Origin: Brachybacterium ginsengisoli
GTDB lineage: Bacteria > Actinomycetota > Actinomycetes > Actinomycetales > Dermabacteraceae
Length of the DNA stretch: 64,000 nucleotides
Direction: 5' to 3'
NCBI RefSeq assembly: GCF_002407065.1
Contig: NZ_CP023564.1
Span: 3,534,001-3,598,000, forward strand
The notes beneath the pieces were generated by a model, which saw only the letters and a program-made list of their open reading frames with translations, was not told the origin of the DNA and did not search any database. Within the stretch, counting starts at the first letter, position 1. The number at the start of each line of letters is the position of its first letter. This document shows positions 17,805 to 27,215 of this stretch, in pieces. The position numbers and the translations under genes are program-made.

Positions 17805-19556
17805 TCATCGCGGCATGTTCCGCAGGTTCGCGGCGGCCATGTCGACCATCCTGCCCACGCCGCCGCCGAGCACGATCTTCGTCGACGCCGTCGCGAAGCC
17901 GCGGATCTGCTGGGCGGAGATCTTCGGCGGCATCGACAGCGCATCCGGATCGGTGACCACGTCGATCAGCACCGGGCCCGGGGTCGCGAGCGCCTCGGCC
18001 AGCTGCTGCGGGAGGGTCTTCGGGTCCGTGATGCGCACGCCGCCGATCCCGACGGCCCGGGCGATCGCCGCGTAGTCGACGTCCTCGTGGTCGGTGCCGT
18101 GGTCGGGCAGGCCCTCGACGAGCATCTCGAGCTTGACCATGCCGAGGCTGGAGTTGTTGAAGACCACGATCTTGGTGGCGAGGTCGTGGAGCTTCACGGT
18201 GAGCAGCTCCCCCATCAGCATGCCCAGGCCGCCGTCGCCGCTCATCGAGATGACCTGCCGCTCGGGGAAGGTCTTCGAGGCGCCGATCGCCTGCGGGAGG
18301 GCGTTGGCCATGCTGCCGTGGTGCCACGAGCCGAACAGGCGGCGCTTCCCGTTCGGGGTGATGTAGCGGGCTCCCCAGACGTTGCACATGCCGGTGTCCA
18401 CGGTGAACACGGCGTCCTCGTCGGCGAGGTCGTCCAGCGTCGCGGCGACGAACTCGGGGTGGATCGGCGTCATCCGCTCCACCTTCTTCGTGTATGCGGC
18501 GACCACTCCGGTCAGCGCCTTGTGGTGGGCCTTCAGCTGGCGGTGCAGGAAGCGGGGGCTCTTGGCGGCGCCGAGAAGCGGCAGCACCGCCTGGAGGGTG
18601 AGGGCCACGTCCCCGTGGACGGCGAGGTCCAGCGGCACGCGCCGACCCAGGCGCGAGGCGTCGGCGTCGATCTGCACCACGTGCGGCCTCTTCCCGCCGT
18701 CGGCGCCGGGCAGGAACTCGCTGTAAGGGAAGTCGGTGCCCAGGAGGATCACCAGATCCGCCTCGTGCATCGCGTCGTAGCAGGCGCCGTAGCCGAGCAG
18801 CCCGCTCATCCCCACGTCGAAGGGGTTGTCGTACTGCATGAACTCCTTGCCGCCGAAGGCGTGGCCGATCGGGGCCTTGATCCGCTCGGCGAGGGCGAGC
18901 ACCTCCTCGCGGGCGTCCCGCACCCCGGCCCCGGCGAAGAGGGTGACGGCGCCCGCCTCGTCGATCAGCTCGGCGAGGCGGCCGACGGGCCCGGGCGCGG
19001 GCTGGACACGGCCGAGGTCCGTGGCGAGGTCGCGGGTCAGGGGCCCGTCGACCTCCTCGTCGGCCACATCGCCCGGCAGCACCAGCACGGAGACCCCGCG
19101 CTCCGCGATCGCGGTCTGGACGGCGATATGGAGCATCCTCGCCCCGTGGGAGCCGGAGTTGACCATCTCGCAGAAGTGGCTGCACTCGCGGAACAGGATC
19201 TCGGGATGGGTCTCCTGGAAGAAGCCCGTGCCGATCGTCGAGGAGGGGATGTGCGAGGCGATCGCGAGCACGGGAGCGCCGTCCCGGTGGGCGTCGTAGA
19301 GTCCCTGGATCAGGTGGGTGTTCCCCGGCCCGCAGGATCCGGCGCACACCGCGAGCTTCCCGGTCAGGCGCGCCTCGGCGCCGGCGGCGAAGGCGCCGGC
19401 CTCCTCGTTGCGCACGTGCACCCACTCGATGCCCTCGGTGGTGCGCACCGCGTCCACGACCGGGTTCAGGGAGTCCCCGACCACTCCGTAGATGCGCTCG
19501 ACGCCGAGGTCACGGAGCTGGGTGACGAGGAGCTGGGCGAAGCTGGTGCGGGCCAT
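17805..19556 (-). CDS. poxB: Thiamine-diphosphate enzyme, pyruvate dehydrogenase (quinone)/pyruvate oxidase type
   Basis: A 583-residue member of the acetolactate synthase superfamily, matching PoxB in length and motifs. PoxB oxidises pyruvate to acetate and CO2, passing electrons to quinone at the membrane. The N-terminal domain has VRNEEAGAFAAGAEA with the ThDP-activating Glu near 51, then GSCGPGNTHLIQGLYDAH. The C-terminal ThDP-binding motif starts GDGGLGMLMGEL and ends VVFNNSS. The C-terminal tail is short of the classic membrane helix, so quinone coupling is inferred by family. Start ATG 19556 follows GGAGG. It stands alone. Confidence 0.87.
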   Translation of the reverse strand: MARTSFAQLLVTQLRDLGVERIYGVVGDSLNPVVDAVRTTEGIEWVHVRNEEAGAFAAGAEARLTGKLAVCAGSCGPGNTHLIQGLYDAHRDGAPVLAIASHIPSSTIGTGFFQETHPEILFRECSHFCEMVNSGSHGARMLHIAVQTAIAERGVSVLVLPGDVADEEVDGPLTRDLATDLGRVQPAPGPVGRLAELIDEAGAVTLFAGAGVRDAREEVLALAERIKAPIGHAFGGKEFMQYDNPFDVGMSGLLGYGACYDAMHEADLVILLGTDFPYSEFLPGADGGKRPHVVQIDADASRLGRRVPLDLAVHGDVALTLQAVLPLLGAAKSPRFLHRQLKAHHKALTGVVAAYTKKVERMTPIHPEFVAATLDDLADEDAVFTVDTGMCNVWGARYITPNGKRRLFGSWHHGSMANALPQAIGASKTFPERQVISMSGDGGLGMLMGELLTVKLHDLATKIVVFNNSSLGMVKLEMLVEGLPDHGTDHEDVDYAAIARAVGIGGVRITDPKTLPQQLAEALATPGPVLIDVVTDPDALSMPPKISAQQIRGFATASTKIVLGGGVGRMVDMAAANLRNMPR

Positions 19557-19681
19557 GGGGTGCCTCCAGAGATGGTGGTCCGGGTGGGCACCTGCCCCAG
19601 GCACGGCGCCCGTTCCGTTCACCCTAGCCCCGGCACCTCACGGCCGGGTGCCCCACGCCGGGGAGCGACCGAGCCGATCGG

Positions 19682-21010
19682 TCAGCTCGCAGGGTCCGCG
19701 CCGGGCTCCTCGGTCTCGCCGAGCACGGCGGTGAAGCGCACCGTCTTCACCCGGCGCTCGTCGACCTCGACCACCTCGAGCCGCCCACCCTCGACCTCGA
19801 GCACGTCCCCGACCTCGGGGATGCGGCCCAGCTGCGCCATGAGGAACCCGCCCACGGTCTCGTACCCGCCGGTGTCCGGCAGGGCGATGTCGGTGGCGGC
19901 CTCGAACTCCTGGAGGATCAGCCCGCCCTCGAAGGTGCCGTCGGCCGCGAGGATGCTGTCGAGGCCGCCGGGCGAGGGCCAGGACTCGCGGTCGAACTCG
20001 TCGTAGATCTCGCCCACCAGCTCCTCGAGCAGGTCCTCGAGGGTCACGATCCCGTCGGTGCCACCGTACTCGTCGACCACCACCGCGATCTGGTCGGCGT
20101 GGGCGCGCATCCGGTTCAGCGCCGAGAGCACCCGCACGGTGCCGGGGATGTGCTCGATGGGGCGCACCAGCTCGGCCATGGTGGAGGCGGCGGGGTCCTC
20201 GACCAGCAGCATGTCGCGCACGTGCACGAACCCGAGCACATCGTCGACGTCCTCGCCGGTGACGGGATAGCGCGAGAAGCCGGTGTCCCGGATCTCCTCG
20301 CGGCTCTCGGCCACGCTCTGGCTCCCGTGGACGAAGTGCACCTGGTGACGGGGCTGCATGACCTCCACGACGGTGCGCTCGGAGGCGTCGAACACGTCCG
20401 CGAGAACCCGCGACTCCGCCTGGTCCAGGGCGTCGGAGTCCCGGACCATCGCCTTGATCTCCTCGGCGGAGACCGCCTCACGGTTCGCGTCCGGGTCCCC
20501 TCCCAGCAGCCGCACGACGAGGTTGGTCGACGCGGACAGCAGCCAGATCACCGGACGCATGAGCTGGCCGAACAGATGCAGCGGCGGACCCACGATCTTC
20601 GTCATCCCCAGCGCGTTCTGCATCGCGAGCCGCTTGGGCGCGAGCTCGCCCAGCACGAGCGAGAGGTAGGCGATGACCAGGGTCATCCCGATCAGCGCGA
20701 CCGTTCCCGCAGTCCGCTCGGGCACTCCCAGGTCGGTCAGCACCGGCACGAAGGCCGGCGCGATCGTCGAGGCGCCGTAGGCCGAGGAGAAGAACCCCGC
20801 GACGGTCACGCCGATCTGCACGGCGGAGAGGAACTGATTGGGGTCGCGGACCATCCGGGCGGTCCGCTGCCCCCGTTCTCCGCTCTCCTCGAGCTGGTCG
20901 ACCTGCGACTCGCGGAGGTTCACGATCGCCATCTCGGTGCCGGCGAACACGCCGCCGATCAGCACGAAGAGCAGCACGAGGGCGATGTTCACGAGCACGG
21001 AGGGATCCAT
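19682..21010 (-). CDS. Hemolysin-family (CNNM/HlyC-CorC) membrane protein
   Basis: The 442 residues have the standard order: an N-terminal CNNM/DUF21 transmembrane domain (about 1-190, with [18 protein letters not shown] and GELAPKRLA), a tandem CBS pair (about 205-330; [22 protein letters not shown]), and a C-terminal CorC_HlyC domain (about 345-430; [20 protein letters not shown]). Such proteins are linked to Mg2+/Co2+ efflux or membrane ion homeostasis, with the CBS pair binding nucleotide. Actinobacteria often carry two copies in tandem; only one is here. ATG 21010 is the start. Confidence 0.92.
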   Translation of the reverse strand: MDPSVLVNIALVLLFVLIGGVFAGTEMAIVNLRESQVDQLEESGERGQRTARMVRDPNQFLSAVQIGVTVAGFFSSAYGASTIAPAFVPVLTDLGVPERTAGTVALIGMTLVIAYLSLVLGELAPKRLAMQNALGMTKIVGPPLHLFGQLMRPVIWLLSASTNLVVRLLGGDPDANREAVSAEEIKAMVRDSDALDQAESRVLADVFDASERTVVEVMQPRHQVHFVHGSQSVAESREEIRDTGFSRYPVTGEDVDDVLGFVHVRDMLLVEDPAASTMAELVRPIEHIPGTVRVLSALNRMRAHADQIAVVVDEYGGTDGIVTLEDLLEELVGEIYDEFDRESWPSPGGLDSILAADGTFEGGLILQEFEAATDIALPDTGGYETVGGFLMAQLGRIPEVGDVLEVEGGRLEVVEVDERRVKTVRFTAVLGETEEPGADPAS

Positions 21011-21056
21011 GGCCCCAACCTACCGGTGCCGCCGCCGGGTCCCGGGCCCGCCCGGC

Positions 21057-22067
21057 TCACAGCAGGGGCAGCAGCTCCTGCCACACCGCGCGCAGGATCT
21101 CGGCGCCGCCGCGGCCCTCGAGATGCGAGGTGATCGTGAGGACGGCCTGCTGCTCGGGCAGCACCAGCAGGAACTGGCCGTAGGCGCCGTCGGCCCGCCA
21201 GGCGCCGTCGGGCGTGCAGTCCCAGACGGCGTACCCGTAGCGGACGCTCTCGGGCTCCGCATCCCCGGTGGCGACCCAGCTGCCGTCGGCGTGCAGGGCG
21301 TCGACCCAGGCGGCGGGCACCAGCTGCGTCCCCTCGTGCTCCCCGCGCTGCAGGAGCAGCCGGCCGATGCGGGCGAGCTGGCCGCTCTTGAGGTGCAGCC
21401 CGCTCGCGCCCCAGCTGTGCCCGTCGCGGGTGGTGTGCCACTGGGGGTTCACGATGCCCAGCGGCTCGAACAGCCGCGGCATCAGCCAGTCCCGCATCGT
21501 CATCCCGGTGCGCTCTCCGATCACCCGCGAGAGCAGGAGGATCGAGCCGTTGGAGTACTCCCAGCGCTCGCCCGGGGCGGCGAGGAGATCCGTGCCGAGG
21601 AACAGCCCGGTGAGGTCGGGATGGTCGCGGTGCTCGTCGACGAAGCCGAGCACCGGGGAGCCGGAGGACATCGTCAGCAGGTGGCGGATCCGCACCTGGT
21701 CGATCCCCTCGCCGTACCCGCCTTCCGGGGCCGGGAGATGGTCGACCACGAGGTCCTCGACGTCCAGCAGGCCCTCCGCGGCGGCGATGCCCACGGCGAG
21801 CGCGGTCACCGCCTTGGAGACCGAGTAGATGTTCTCCACCGTGTCATCGGCGAAGCGGTGGGTGATGTCCTCGTGCCCGGCCCGGTGCAGGTGCAGGGCG
21901 CGCACCCCGAGGTCCTTCTCGAGGATGCGCTGCCGCAGCGGCAGCAGCAGGAGGTGGTCGGGGACGGACGGGGCGGCGGTGGCGCGGGTCATGACGGGAC
22001 CGTACCGCGCCCGGGCCCGGAGCGCACCGGGGAGGATTCCGGACGATCCACCAAAGTCGGAGGTCAT
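21057..22067 (-). CDS. Serine hydrolase of the beta-lactamase/class C family
   Basis: A 336-residue penicillin-binding-fold hydrolase. The nucleophile motif SVSK is at 82-85 (IYSVSKAVTAL), the YxN motif is YSN in ERWEYSNGSILLL, and the C-terminal region ends LTITSHLEGRGG. No signal peptide is visible, so it is probably cytosolic and acts as an esterase or peptidase rather than a beta-lactamase. Start is uncertain: ATG 22067 has AGGA about 10 nt upstream; ATG 21992 is an alternative with no RBS. It is divergent from the MacA-like export operon. Confidence 0.82.
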   Translation of the reverse strand: MTSDFGGSSGILPGALRARARYGPVMTRATAAPSVPDHLLLLPLRQRILEKDLGVRALHLHRAGHEDITHRFADDTVENIYSVSKAVTALAVGIAAAEGLLDVEDLVVDHLPAPEGGYGEGIDQVRIRHLLTMSSGSPVLGFVDEHRDHPDLTGLFLGTDLLAAPGERWEYSNGSILLLSRVIGERTGMTMRDWLMPRLFEPLGIVNPQWHTTRDGHSWGASGLHLKSGQLARIGRLLLQRGEHEGTQLVPAAWVDALHADGSWVATGDAEPESVRYGYAVWDCTPDGAWRADGAYGQFLLVLPEQQAVLTITSHLEGRGGAEILRAVWQELLPLL

Positions 22068-22083
22068 GACGCACCGTCCTACG

Positions 22084-22089
22084 CATAAT
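22084..22089 (+). promoter_or_regulatory. Candidate -10 box for the MacA/MacB-like operon
   Basis: CATAAT differs from the consensus by one base and lies 95 bp upstream of the GTG at 22184, inside the gap shared with the divergent serine hydrolase gene. A -35 is not obvious. Confidence 0.35.
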
Positions 22090-22183
22090 GGTCCAGTTGC
22101 GTTTGCCGCGTGCCCCCGGGTCGTGCCGGGCGGAGCACCCCCTTCCCCGTCGGCGTCGTCGCCGACCCGATCGAGAGGCGCCC

Positions 22184-23302
22184 GTGGACATCCTGCGACG
22201 CTACGTCTTCCCCGTGATCTGGATGCTGATCCTCGGCGTGATCGCCCTGGCCCTGGCGAAGATGGCCTTCTTCCCCTCCGGCGGCGACGAGCAGTCCCAG
22301 GAGACCGTCACCCCCGGCGCGAGCTTCGACGACTACGCCCTGACCGCCGTGGACACGACGGATCTCTCCTCGTCCCTCGTGCTCCCGGCCATGGTCACGC
22401 CCGATCCCGGCACGGAGCTCAAGGCCTCCAGCACCGGCGAGATCACCAAGATCTGGCGGACGGACGGCGACCACGTCGAGCAGGGGGAACGGATCCTGCA
22501 GGTGCGGTACCCCGTCGAGCCCGAGCCGGTCGAGGTGCCCGCGGCCCCGGCCGACGGCGAGGCCGGCCTCGAGCAGGGCGGCGAGGGCGCGGCGCCCGAG
22601 CCCGCACCGCAGCCGGCCGCGCCGGTGGACGAGTACCGCTACGTCAACCTCATCGCGACCGGGAGCGGCACGATCAGCGGCATGGAGGTCGAGGAGTGGG
22701 ACGGCCTGACCGAGGGCGACGCCGTCGCGACCATCTCCCCGGGGACCTACTCGATCGTCGCGGACCTCACCCCGGAGCAGCAGCTCTCGCTGCTGGACGT
22801 GGAGCTGGCCGCGACGGCCCTGCTGCCCACCAGCCCCGATCCCGCGACCTGCTCCGCCCCCGCCATCACGGAGGATGCCGAGATCGAGGAGCCCGCCGCC
22901 CCGGCGGGCCCGGAGATCGACCCCTTCACCGGCGAGGAGATCTCCTCCGGAGGCGGCGGCGTCTCCGCGGCCCAGCTGGTGTGCCCGGTCCCCGAGGACG
23001 TCCGTGTGGTCCCGGGCCTCTCGGTCGACGTGACCGTGGACCTCGGCTCCCGGACCGGTGTGCTCGCCGTGCCCACCACCGCCGTGGAGGGCGAGGGCCC
23101 GAACGGCGTGGTCTATGTGCTCGACGAGGCGACCGGTGAGCCGACCCCCGTCGAGGTGGTGCTCGGACTGCGTGGTGACGGATCGGTCGAGGTGACCGAG
23201 GGGCTCGAGAAGGGCCAGGAGATTCTGGAGTTCGCCCCCGGGGTCGACTCCGGGGACGGCTCCGGGGGGATGTCGGGTCCGACCGAGGTCGTGGTGTGGT
23301 GA
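22184..23302 (+). CDS. MacA/HlyD-like periplasmic adaptor of an ABC export system
   Basis: A 372-residue adaptor with one N-terminal membrane segment (about 10-30) and an extracytoplasmic part. The lipoyl-like half appears around GTELKASSTGEITKIWRTDG, with DGDHVEQGERILQV typical of the beta-barrel/biotinyl hybrid, and the C-terminal TGVLAVPTTAVEG and GDGSVEVTEGLEKG match the membrane-proximal domain of MacA-type adaptors. Two long Pro/Ala/Glu-rich inserts replace the usual hairpin, as in Gram-positive homologues. Start GTG 22184 lies 6 nt after GAGAGG. It is first in a three-gene overlapping operon with an ATPase and a permease. Confidence 0.85.
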   Translation: MDILRRYVFPVIWMLILGVIALALAKMAFFPSGGDEQSQETVTPGASFDDYALTAVDTTDLSSSLVLPAMVTPDPGTELKASSTGEITKIWRTDGDHVEQGERILQVRYPVEPEPVEVPAAPADGEAGLEQGGEGAAPEPAPQPAAPVDEYRYVNLIATGSGTISGMEVEEWDGLTEGDAVATISPGTYSIVADLTPEQQLSLLDVELAATALLPTSPDPATCSAPAITEDAEIEEPAAPAGPEIDPFTGEEISSGGGGVSAAQLVCPVPEDVRVVPGLSVDVTVDLGSRTGVLAVPTTAVEGEGPNGVVYVLDEATGEPTPVEVVLGLRGDGSVEVTEGLEKGQEILEFAPGVDSGDGSGGMSGPTEVVVW

Positions 23303-24054
23303 CCGCTCCCCTGCTCGAGCTGCGTGCTCTGCGACGCAGCGTGCGTCTGCCCAGCCGGGAGGAGCTGCACATCCTGCGCGGCATCGACCTCTCGGTGCAC
23401 AGCGGCGACCACGTCGCCGTCGTCGGCCGCTCCGGGTCCGGCAAGACCACGCTGCTGAACCTGCTGGGGCTGATCGACCGTCAGAGCAGCGGCGAGCTGC
23501 TGTTCGACGGGGTGGACGTCTCCCGGCTCGGCGAGCGCCGCCGTGCCCGGCTGCGCGGCGCCTCCATCGGCTTCGTCTTCCAGCAGTTCAACCTGCTCGA
23601 CGGCCGCACCGCTCTCGAGAACGTCATGATGCCGCTGATGTACGGCAGCGCCGGCCAGTTCTGGCGGCGCGAGCGCCTGGCCCTCGAGATGCTCGACCGG
23701 GTGGGCCTGGCCGATCGCGCCCAGCAGCTGCCCTCCCGCCTCTCCGGCGGCGAGCAGCAGCGGGTCGCGGTGGCCCGCGCCCTGGTGCGCCGGCCGCGGC
23801 TGATCCTCGCCGACGAGCCCACCGGCGCCCTCGACGTCACCACCGGCGAGGCGGTCATGGCGCTGCTGGACGAGATCGCCCGCGACTCCGACGCCGCCCT
23901 GGTCACCATCACCCATGACCTGCAGGTCGCGGCGCTGTCGCGGCGCTCTTTCCTGCTGGACGAGGGCACGCTGCACGACGTCGCCACCGACGGCGCCCGT
24001 CACGCGCTGACCTCCACCGCCGGGCTCCGCGCCGGACGGGAGGCGGTCGCATGA
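23299..24054 (+). CDS. ABC transporter ATP-binding protein (MacB/LolD type)
   Basis: Cytosolic ATPase of 251 residues. Walker A is GRSGSGKTT near 47-55, the Q-loop is FVFQQFNLLDGRTALENVMMPL, the signature is LSGGEQQRVAVARAL, Walker B is LILADEPTGALD, and the H-loop is TITHD. The sequence groups with MacB/LolD/FtsE ATPases, whose partners work by mechanotransmission rather than substrate channels. Start GTG 23299 overlaps the adaptor stop as GTGA; GTG 23296 is equally possible. Its end overlaps the permease start as ATGA. Confidence 0.92.
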   Translation: MTAPLLELRALRRSVRLPSREELHILRGIDLSVHSGDHVAVVGRSGSGKTTLLNLLGLIDRQSSGELLFDGVDVSRLGERRRARLRGASIGFVFQQFNLLDGRTALENVMMPLMYGSAGQFWRRERLALEMLDRVGLADRAQQLPSRLSGGEQQRVAVARALVRRPRLILADEPTGALDVTTGEAVMALLDEIARDSDAALVTITHDLQVAALSRRSFLLDEGTLHDVATDGARHALTSTAGLRAGREAVA

Positions 24055-25256
24055 CCGGCCTGCTCGCCTCGATCGTCGAGGCCTGCGGAGAGCTGCGGGT
24101 GAACAAGGGCCGGATCCTGCTGTCCCTCATCGGGGTCGCGTTCTCGGTGTTCGCCCTCACCGCCGTGATGGGCGGCGGCGGCATGCTCACCAGCGCCCTC
24201 ACCCAGTCCTCGGAGACCTGGGCGGGACGCGACGCCACCCTGACCATCTACCCCATCGACGCCCCCGCCGAGATCACCGCCGAGGAGCAGGACGTCGCGG
24301 TCCTGGACCAGGTGGAGCGCCTCGGCATCGAGCACCGCACCCGTCGGGTCTACGACTCGCTGCGGATGCAGACCCCGCAGGGCGTGCAGTCGGTGCAGCT
24401 GACCGGGGTCGATCCCGCCTACGCCGACATCTTCCGCATCACCGTCGCCGAGGGTCGCTGGCTCGCGGACTCCGATGCCCGCCGGCTCGCCCCGGCGCTG
24501 GTGGTCAACGCCTCCCTGTACGAGCAGCTGGGACGGCCCGAGCTGGGCACCGAGCCGGTGACCGTGTACGGCGCCTCCGGCGCGAGCGAGTCCGAGCAGG
24601 CGATCGTGGTCGGGGTGCTGCCCGCAGCCCCGGAGGACGACTTCATGATGCAGGCCTACATCTCCACGGACGGGATCGCGTCGCTGCCCGGCCGCACCGG
24701 GGCGGCCACCGCCTCGGAGTACATGGTGTGGGTCCCGCCGGACCGGGCCGACGAGATCCGCGAGCGGCTCGGGGCGGCGCTGAGGAACACCCCGGCGGGC
24801 TCCTTCGACGTGAACCAGAGCTCGATGTCCGCCGAGGACCTCGGCTTCGAGATGATCGCCTACGCCGTGATGGGGGTGGCCGGGGTGATCCTGGTGCTGG
24901 GCGCGCTGGGCCTGGTGAACATCTCCCTGGTCACCGTGCGGTACCGGGTGCGGGAGATCGGGATCCGCCGCTCCTACGGCGCGACCGGCGGGCGGATCTT
25001 CGTGGGCGTGCTCATGGAGTCCGTGGTCGCCACGGTGCTCGCCGGTGTGGTCGGCGTGACGGCGGCGGTGGCACTGGTCAAGGCGCCGTTCGTCAGCTCC
25101 TTCTTCCGCGACCAGGGCCTCGTGGAGCTGCCGCCCTTCCCCGTGGAGGCGGTGCTGGTGGGACTCGGCGCCGCGACCCTCGTGGGCGTCCTGGCCGGGG
25201 CCCTGCCCGCCCTGATCGCCACCCGGATCCGGGTGATCGACGCGATCCGCAGCTGA
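24051..25256 (+). CDS. MacB/FtsX-family ABC permease
   Basis: A 401-residue membrane subunit with the MacB topology: one membrane segment near 20-45 (KGRILLSLIGVAFSVFALTAVMG), a large extracytoplasmic domain to about 265, then three C-terminal segments. VRYRVREIGIRRSYGATGGRI is the typical cytoplasmic coupling loop. With the adaptor and ATPase it should form an exporter for a peptide, antibiotic or lipid; the cargo is unknown. ATG 24051 overlaps the ATPase gene by 4 nt. It converges on the heparinase gene with a 12-bp gap; the sequence around the two stops reads CTGA and TCAG. Confidence 0.9.
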   Translation: MTGLLASIVEACGELRVNKGRILLSLIGVAFSVFALTAVMGGGGMLTSALTQSSETWAGRDATLTIYPIDAPAEITAEEQDVAVLDQVERLGIEHRTRRVYDSLRMQTPQGVQSVQLTGVDPAYADIFRITVAEGRWLADSDARRLAPALVVNASLYEQLGRPELGTEPVTVYGASGASESEQAIVVGVLPAAPEDDFMMQAYISTDGIASLPGRTGAATASEYMVWVPPDRADEIRERLGAALRNTPAGSFDVNQSSMSAEDLGFEMIAYAVMGVAGVILVLGALGLVNISLVTVRYRVREIGIRRSYGATGGRIFVGVLMESVVATVLAGVVGVTAAVALVKAPFVSSFFRDQGLVELPPFPVEAVLVGLGAATLVGVLAGALPALIATRIRVIDAIRS

Positions 25257-25268
25257 GGGGCCGGGCGG

Positions 25269-27200
25269 TCAGGTCGCCCGCCCCGCGGAGGGCACGGTGA
25301 AGCGCGCCTCGAACCGTGCGCTCTCCGCGTGGACGCGGACGAGGAGGACGCCGAGCGCCCGGCCCGACGGGTTCGCCTCGCCCGAGGCCGCGTAGGCCGT
25401 CCCGCCCGGGGGCAGCACGAGGGTCACCTGCGGGGCGCCGGGCACGTCCCAGGTCGCCGACACCGTGCCGTCGGCCGACGCCGCGAGCCGCCGGACGTCG
25501 CGGAGCCGGTCCTGGCCGGGCAGGTCGCCGTCGAGCTCCGCAGGCTCGGCGCCCTCCCCGGGGAGCACCTCCCCGTCTCCGTGGAAGATCCACAGGAGGG
25601 GGACCTCCCGCTCGGCCCGCGCCTCCGTGACGTCGCTCCAGCCGTCGGCGCTGAGCTGGAGGGTGCGCTCGAGGCGTCGGCCGTCCCAGGCCACCTCGGC
25701 GCTCACCCGCTCCTCGCTCCCGTGGAGCAGGCGGGCGTCGACGGGCGGCTGCCGCTCATCGTCCAGGGTCGTGATGCTGTGCGCCGCCGGCGAGCGCATC
25801 CACTGCGTGAGCCCGGCCGTGTAGCCCCCGGAGCCGAGGTCGAGGCTCCGCCAGGCGCCGGGGATCTCGACGTCCACGGCGAGCTTGTCCCGGTGGTCGT
25901 GCATCCCGACGTCGCGACCGAAGCGCATCGTGACGCGGGCACGATCGGAGACCAGGGCGGCGATCCCCGAGTCGGGCCAGAGGAAGGACTCCTCCGCGGG
26001 GACGTCGGCGGCGTGCTCGAGGGCCCCGGGGCCGAAGACCAGAGCGGCGACGCTGTTCAGCCCCGCCATGGGCCGCGAGGCGCCGTGCTCCCAGCGCGAG
26101 CCGATCCAGAGGTCGACCGGATGCTCGCCGACGGGATCCGGCGCATAGCCGCGCCCCGAGACCTCGCCGTCGGGGAGCACGGCGGAGGCGACCGCGACGT
26201 GGGTGATGAAGTCGCCGAGGTGTCCGTGCGGCCAGCAGTCGCCGTATGCGGGCAGCAGCCCGTCGGAGTAGGCGAGGGTCACCGGGGCCTCGATCGCCCG
26301 GGCCAGGACACGGGCATCCTCCGTGCCGAGCCCCGCGAGGCCCACCGCCTCCCGATACGAGAGCAGGGCCGCGAGGGCGTAGTAGTGATAGAAGGCGCTG
26401 GTCTCGTACCACAGGCCCTCCTCCCGGAACCCCTCTCGGATCTGCGTCTCGATGCCGAAGGCGCCGCGGCGCACGCGCTCCAGGAGCGCGTCGTCCCGGG
26501 TGCTGATCCCGCACTCGGCGAGCGCGGCGAGCACCCAGCACTGGATGTTGTGCACCTCGCCGATCTGCGGCTCGAGCAGCGCGGCGACCTGTTCGGCGAG
26601 GTGCCGGGCGAGCTCCCTGACCCGGTCCGGGAGGGCGTCCCCGCTCCAGCGCACGGCGCGGAGCAGCGCGATCACCCAGATCGACTCGTCGAGGTTCTGG
26701 GGCATCACCCTGCCCGTGCCGACCTTGTCCCCGTGGGGCGGATAGCGGTGATAGTCCGCCGCGTACTGCTCGAGGATCCCGGTGAGCACCTCCCGGGCGG
26801 CGCCGGCCTCCTCCGCATCGCCGAGGCGGAGGAGGAGGGCCGCCCGCTGCGCCTGGGAGGCCGCCGCGTTGTGCATCTGGGTGCGCCACGCGCCGTCCCA
26901 GGGCTCGCCCTCGAGGACCGTCCCGCAGGACGGGCACTCGTGGTGGTGCGGACGCTCCGGATCGAAGCGCAGCCGGGTGCCGTCGGCGCAGAAGGCATGG
27001 TGGGTCCACTCGCTGTCCCTCCCGGGCGGCGGGATGCGGAGCCGGGTCCGCCACCGGGAGAAGTCCTCCCGCACCCGCTCGAGGATCGCGCCGGCCCAGG
27101 ACTCCTCGGCGGCCCGACGGCGAGCCGCGTCCCAGTCGGGCTCGATCGGGGCCGGGCCGTCGGCCTCCGGGAGGGCGCGGCGTCGCTGCGAGGTGGTCAC
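25269..27200 (-). CDS. Heparinase II/III-like polysaccharide lyase
   Basis: A 643-residue protein with the heparinase/alginate-lyase architecture: an alpha/alpha toroid up to about 380 and a beta-sandwich heparinase II/III domain after it, with the conserved HDHRDKLAVDVEI. There is no signal peptide, so it likely acts in the cytosol on imported uronate-containing oligosaccharides. A CPSC motif after HHHE near residue 92 could hold a structural metal. It is last in the cluster after two permeases and a binding protein, 15 bp behind the latter. Start GTG 27200 has AAGGA very close upstream. The exact substrate is unknown. Confidence 0.82.
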   Translation of the reverse strand: MTTSQRRRALPEADGPAPIEPDWDAARRRAAEESWAGAILERVREDFSRWRTRLRIPPPGRDSEWTHHAFCADGTRLRFDPERPHHHECPSCGTVLEGEPWDGAWRTQMHNAAASQAQRAALLLRLGDAEEAGAAREVLTGILEQYAADYHRYPPHGDKVGTGRVMPQNLDESIWVIALLRAVRWSGDALPDRVRELARHLAEQVAALLEPQIGEVHNIQCWVLAALAECGISTRDDALLERVRRGAFGIETQIREGFREEGLWYETSAFYHYYALAALLSYREAVGLAGLGTEDARVLARAIEAPVTLAYSDGLLPAYGDCWPHGHLGDFITHVAVASAVLPDGEVSGRGYAPDPVGEHPVDLWIGSRWEHGASRPMAGLNSVAALVFGPGALEHAADVPAEESFLWPDSGIAALVSDRARVTMRFGRDVGMHDHRDKLAVDVEIPGAWRSLDLGSGGYTAGLTQWMRSPAAHSITTLDDERQPPVDARLLHGSEERVSAEVAWDGRRLERTLQLSADGWSDVTEARAEREVPLLWIFHGDGEVLPGEGAEPAELDGDLPGQDRLRDVRRLAASADGTVSATWDVPGAPQVTLVLPPGGTAYAASGEANPSGRALGVLLVRVHAESARFEARFTVPSAGRAT

Positions 27201-27215
27201 GTCCTTCCGGTCCCC